Below are positions 61,375-64,000 of a DNA stretch of 64,000 nucleotides, in pieces; the stretch's first letter is position 1, and every line of letters starts with the position of its first letter. Source of the stretch: Curtobacterium sp. GC_Cur_3 (GTDB lineage: Bacteria; Actinomycetota; Actinomycetes; Actinomycetales; Microbacteriaceae); the NCBI RefSeq assembly GCF_026544205.1, contig NZ_JALNUI010000004.1, positions 103,610-167,609 on the forward strand, read 5' to 3'. Position numbers and translations under genes: made by a program. The notes beneath the pieces are model-generated. The model was given only the letters and a program-made list of their open reading frames with translations. It did not search any database and was not told where the DNA came from.

Positions 61375-62325
61375 ATGGGACGCCACGCACTGCCAGCAGG
61401 TGACGACGACCGTCGACCCGCTCCCGTCCCCAGCTCCACCTCCAGCTCGAGCTCCACCCCCGGCCCCGCTCTCCGTGCCCGCGGCCGTCGTTCCGCCGCC
61501 GGCACGGCCTTCACCCGGGCCGCCGTCGTCGAGCAGGCGCAGCCGGCCCGCGTGGTCGCCCCCGCTCCGACCCGCGTGGCACGACCGCTCGTCGCCGCAG
61601 CACCGGCTGGCGTCGCGGTCTCCCGGAAAGCCGGGCTCCGAGCCGAGCGCGCCGTCGACCCGCGGCACGTCCGCCGCGCCGCGAACGCCAGGCGTGCCGC
61701 GCTCCTGCTCGCCCCGGCCCTGGCGATCACCTCGACCCTGTCGCTGTCGATCCCGGCGAACGCCGCGACGCCCGAACCGGCTCCGCTGCACGCGACGACG
61801 ACGTCCGAGCAGCTGCAGACCTTCACGGTCGCCCACGACGTCGAGGTCCCGATCATCTCCTCGGACGGCATGACCACGACGTCGGTCGTGTCGTACCCCA
61901 CCCTCGTGCTCCGCTTCGGCGTCACCACCGCCCAGGCCCAGGCCGCGCTCTCGGCGGCGCTGTCGCCCGGCGGCGACCGGGCCACCGTGCTGCAGACGGC
62001 GCTGGCCTACATGGGGGACCCGTACGTCGAGGGCGGTGCGAGCCACGCCGGCATCGACTGCTCCGGGCTGACGATGGTGGCCTACCAGGCGGTCGGCATC
62101 CAGCTCGCGCACTACGTCCCCACGCAGGACGCCGTGGCGACGACCGTCCCCGAGTCCGAGGCGAAGCCGGGCGACATGGTCGTGTACGACAACGAGGACC
62201 ACGTCGGGCTGTACCTCGGCGACGGCCTCGTGCTGCAGGCACCGCACCCCGGCGAGGTCGTGGACATCGTCCCGATGTACTCGGCAGCCCACCACTTCGC
62301 CCGGCTCCTGCCCGCCGGTTCCTGA
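61375..62325 (+). CDS. NlpC/P60-family cell wall peptidase with long pre-signal head
   Basis: 316 residues. The C-terminal NlpC/P60 domain (about 200-316) has the catalytic triad C229 (IDCSGLT), H276 (EDHVGLYLG) and H291 (APHPG); such enzymes cut peptide stems of peptidoglycan. An export signal is present but lies late, at about 105-130 (AALLLAPALAITSTLSLS, then IPANA), after about 100 residues of basic Ser/Pro/Ala sequence. Either the real start is further in, with no good ATG/GTG before the signal, or this is a long cytosolic head. AAGGAA ribosome site before ATG 61375; a TTATCT -10 near 61323. Confidence 0.85.
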   Translation: MGRHALPAGDDDRRPAPVPSSTSSSSSTPGPALRARGRRSAAGTAFTRAAVVEQAQPARVVAPAPTRVARPLVAAAPAGVAVSRKAGLRAERAVDPRHVRRAANARRAALLLAPALAITSTLSLSIPANAATPEPAPLHATTTSEQLQTFTVAHDVEVPIISSDGMTTTSVVSYPTLVLRFGVTTAQAQAALSAALSPGGDRATVLQTALAYMGDPYVEGGASHAGIDCSGLTMVAYQAVGIQLAHYVPTQDAVATTVPESEAKPGDMVVYDNEDHVGLYLGDGLVLQAPHPGEVVDIVPMYSAAHHFARLLPAGS

Positions 62326-62413
62326 CGCCCCGCGTCGGATGCGTCCGGCGTGCCCTGAAGCGGACGGTCCACCGGGCCGATGGCCGCACTGCCGAGTGGG
62401 GCCGAGCCTCCCG

Positions 62414-62419
62414 TAAGCT
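62414..62419 (+). promoter_or_regulatory. -10 hexamer for leaderless rlmN
   Basis: TAAGCT, six bases, then ATG 62426; this favours 62426 over the adjacent GTG 62423. Confidence 0.6.
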
Positions 62420-62425
62420 GGAGTG

Positions 62426-63670
62426 ATGGCCACCGAGACCCGCACCCCGTTCGAGGAGCAGAGCGCAGCAGCACGCTCCGCCCGACCGCAGGTGCGCCCT
62501 CGCACCGAGGGCTGGAAGCAGGCGACCGACACCGACGGCCGCCCGCTGCTGCAGTTCGCGTCGCCCAAGCGGGGCAAACCGCCCGTGCACCTCGCCGACA
62601 TGACGACCGAGGAGCGCGAGGCCGCCGTCGTGGCCCTCGGCCTGCCGAAGTTCCGGGCCAAGCAGCTCGCGACCCACTACTTCACGCACTACACGTCCGA
62701 CCCGGCGAAGATGACCGACCTGCCGGCGGCCCAGCGCGAGCAGCTCGTGCAGGGCATGCTCCCGCCGCTGCTCACCGAGACCCGACGCCTGGCGACGGAC
62801 AAGGGCGACACGATCAAGTTCCTCTGGAAGCTGCACGACGGTGCCCTGGTCGAGTCGGTGCTGATGCGCTACCCCGGCCGGATCACCCTCTGCGTGTCGT
62901 CCCAGGCCGGGTGCGGCATGAACTGCCCGTTCTGCGCCACCGGGCAGGCCGGGCTCACACGGAACATGTCCACCGCGGAGATCATCGAGCAGATCGTCCG
63001 GGCCAACGCCGCCATCGCCGCGGGGGAGCTCGGCGGTGACCCGCGCAAGGGCGGGCAGGACCGGGTCGACGCCGAGCGGGTGACGAACATCGTGTTCATG
63101 GGCATGGGGGAGCCGCTCGCCAACTACAAGCGGGTGATGGACGCCGTCCGCCTGATGGTCGCTCCCCAGCCGAACGGCCTCGGGATGAGTGCCCGCGGGA
63201 TCACCGTGTCGACCGTGGGGCTGGTGCCCGCGATGCTCAAGCTCGCGGACGAGGGGATCCCGGTCACCTTCGCGCTGTCCCTGCACGCACCCGACGACGA
63301 ACTCCGCGACGAACTCATCCCGGTGAACTCGAAGTGGAAGGCCGACGAGGCGATCGACGCCGCCCACAACTACTACCTGAAGACCGGTCGACGGGTGTCG
63401 ATCGAGTACGCGCTCATCAAGGACATGAACGACCACGCCTGGCGTGCCGACCTGCTCGCGGAGAAGCTCAACAAGCGCGGCAAGGGCTGGGTGCACGTGA
63501 ACCCCATCCCGCTCAACCCGACCCCCGGCTCCGTGTGGACGTCGTCCGAGGTCCACGTGCAGGACGAGTTCGTCCGCCGACTCAACGCCGCAGGCATCCC
63601 GACGACCCTCCGCGACACCCGCGGCAAGGAGATCGACGGCGCCTGCGGGCAGTTGGCCGCGGCGGAGTAG
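62426..63670 (+). CDS. rlmN: Dual-specificity RNA methyltransferase RlmN
   Basis: 414 residues, radical-SAM enzyme that methylates C2 of A2503 in 23S rRNA and A37 of some tRNAs. The [4Fe-4S] motif CGMNCPFC gives C163, C167 and C170. [30 protein letters not shown] and [17 protein letters not shown] blocks are complete, and the catalytic cysteine near the C-terminus is C407 in DGACGQL. It carries a 45-residue polar head before the family start. Single gene with its own leaderless promoter and a strong terminator. Confidence 0.96.
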   Translation: MATETRTPFEEQSAAARSARPQVRPRTEGWKQATDTDGRPLLQFASPKRGKPPVHLADMTTEEREAAVVALGLPKFRAKQLATHYFTHYTSDPAKMTDLPAAQREQLVQGMLPPLLTETRRLATDKGDTIKFLWKLHDGALVESVLMRYPGRITLCVSSQAGCGMNCPFCATGQAGLTRNMSTAEIIEQIVRANAAIAAGELGGDPRKGGQDRVDAERVTNIVFMGMGEPLANYKRVMDAVRLMVAPQPNGLGMSARGITVSTVGLVPAMLKLADEGIPVTFALSLHAPDDELRDELIPVNSKWKADEAIDAAHNYYLKTGRRVSIEYALIKDMNDHAWRADLLAEKLNKRGKGWVHVNPIPLNPTPGSVWTSSEVHVQDEFVRRLNAAGIPTTLRDTRGKEIDGACGQLAAAE

Positions 63671-63687
63671 TCCTCCTTCCACGACAG

Positions 63688-63715
63688 CAGGCACGGTGCA
63701 CATGCACCGTGCCTG
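63688..63715 (+). terminator. Terminator after rlmN
   Basis: 13-base arms CAGGCACGGTGCA / TGCACCGTGCCTG, effectively a 12-bp stem with a 4-base loop, 18 bases after the stop. Confidence 0.8.
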
Positions 63716-63822
63716 TCGTCGTTCCGGGAGTCGCGGCCGGTGTTCCTCGCCCGGATCTCCGCTGGTCACACCGGGTCTGCCCGGCGTTCACCTGGGCGCG
63801 ACACGCCCGGGTGCGACGACGG

Positions 63823-63852
63823 TTGGCGGGGCCCTGGGGCCGTGTGTAAAGT
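63823..63852 (+). promoter_or_regulatory. Strong sigma-A-type promoter at the right edge
   Basis: TTGGCG (63823-63828) and TAAAGT (63847-63852) are 18 bases apart, the best -35/-10 pair in the window. No start codon follows within the visible 150 bases in a convincing context. Confidence 0.65.
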
Positions 63853-63857
63853 AATCA

Positions 63858-64000
63858 CTCGTTGCCGCTGATGCGGAGAACGGAACGGCCGAGACGGTCA
63901 CAGGGTGAACAACCTGAGACGCAGTCCGGACGGGGTCCCGGTCAGGCAACCGCCACCGATGTTCGTCATGGGTGGTCAACCAAGAACGAATGCCTCTCTG
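63858..64000 (+). ncRNA. Structured 5' leader RNA, possible c-di-AMP (ydaO-type) riboswitch, truncated
   Basis: Downstream of the promoter lie at least 140 bases with no good frame, but with CGCTGATGCGGAGAACGGA, a GAGACGGTC segment, AGGGTGAACAACCT, and paired GC-rich arms (GTCCGGACGGGGTCCCGG). Long leaders with a GGGTGAA word ahead of cell-wall hydrolase genes are typical of ydaO/c-di-AMP switches in actinobacteria. I cannot fold it reliably, and the regulated gene is outside the window. Confidence 0.4.

Overview
The window comes from a very high-GC actinobacterium of the Microbacteriaceae type, most likely Curtobacterium or a close relative. The basis is the housekeeping order parA-scpA-scpB-rluB-tyrA-cmk-der, many leaderless genes (a TANNNT-like hexamer exactly 6 nt before the start codon), GTG/TTG starts, ATGA/GTGA overlaps, and a large set of plant-sugar genes. 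The genus is an inference; no rRNA gene is present.

Layout. (1) 1-9133: chromosome segregation and core genes (SseB-like fragment, ParA, ScpA, ScpB, RluB with a 488-residue low-complexity head, prephenate dehydrogenase, CMP kinase, Der). (2) 9249-11689: small secreted or membrane proteins and an aldo/keto reductase. (3) 11830-21239: a type VII secretion locus. It has an FHA-containing three-ATPase EssC/EccC motor, a WXG100-size protein, two helper-like proteins, a helical-domain plus alpha/beta-hydrolase protein with a visible Ser-Asp-His triad (candidate secreted lipase/esterase effector), then two paralogous lipoproteins and a decayed third copy. This order recalls the lipase toxin and immunity-lipoprotein arrangement known from Staphylococcus, and is the best candidate here for an undescribed system. 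(4) 21376-34234: RecQ-like helicase, lipoproteins, tRNA-Pro(GGG), a UvrA-like ABC protein, hydrolases and a GT14-like glycosyltransferase.

(5) 34263-48781: a carbohydrate locus arranged around a LacI regulator. One arm (minus strand) is a lipoprotein-led ABC importer plus an alpha/alpha-toroid enzyme and a Gfo/Idh/MocA-DUF6807 fusion. The other arm (plus strand) is an oxidoreductase, a DUF993 protein, a TIM-barrel isomerase and a GH95 fucosidase/L-galactosidase. Matching AAGCGCTT palindromes lie before both arms. (6) 49814-58490: a GntR-controlled set (MFS transporter, DhaK-type kinase, RpiB-like and TIM-like isomerases, TIM-barrel putative decarboxylase, ApnO-like oxidoisomerase, ApnL-like lactonase). 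It fits oxidative D-apiose/D-apionate degradation to erythrose 4-phosphate, and near-identical GTCAACCGGTTGAC operators lie at both ends. Apiose and L-galactose/fucose are both side-chain sugars of rhamnogalacturonan II, so the two loci may serve one plant-polysaccharide diet. (7) 58561-64000: two SDRs, an AraC regulator, an NlpC/P60 peptidase, RlmN, and at the right edge a strong promoter feeding a structured leader RNA whose gene lies outside the window.

Two families of dispersed palindromic repeats (11723/30838 and 48808/49711) sit in intergenic gaps. Spacers not listed as features are short; I saw no genes in them.
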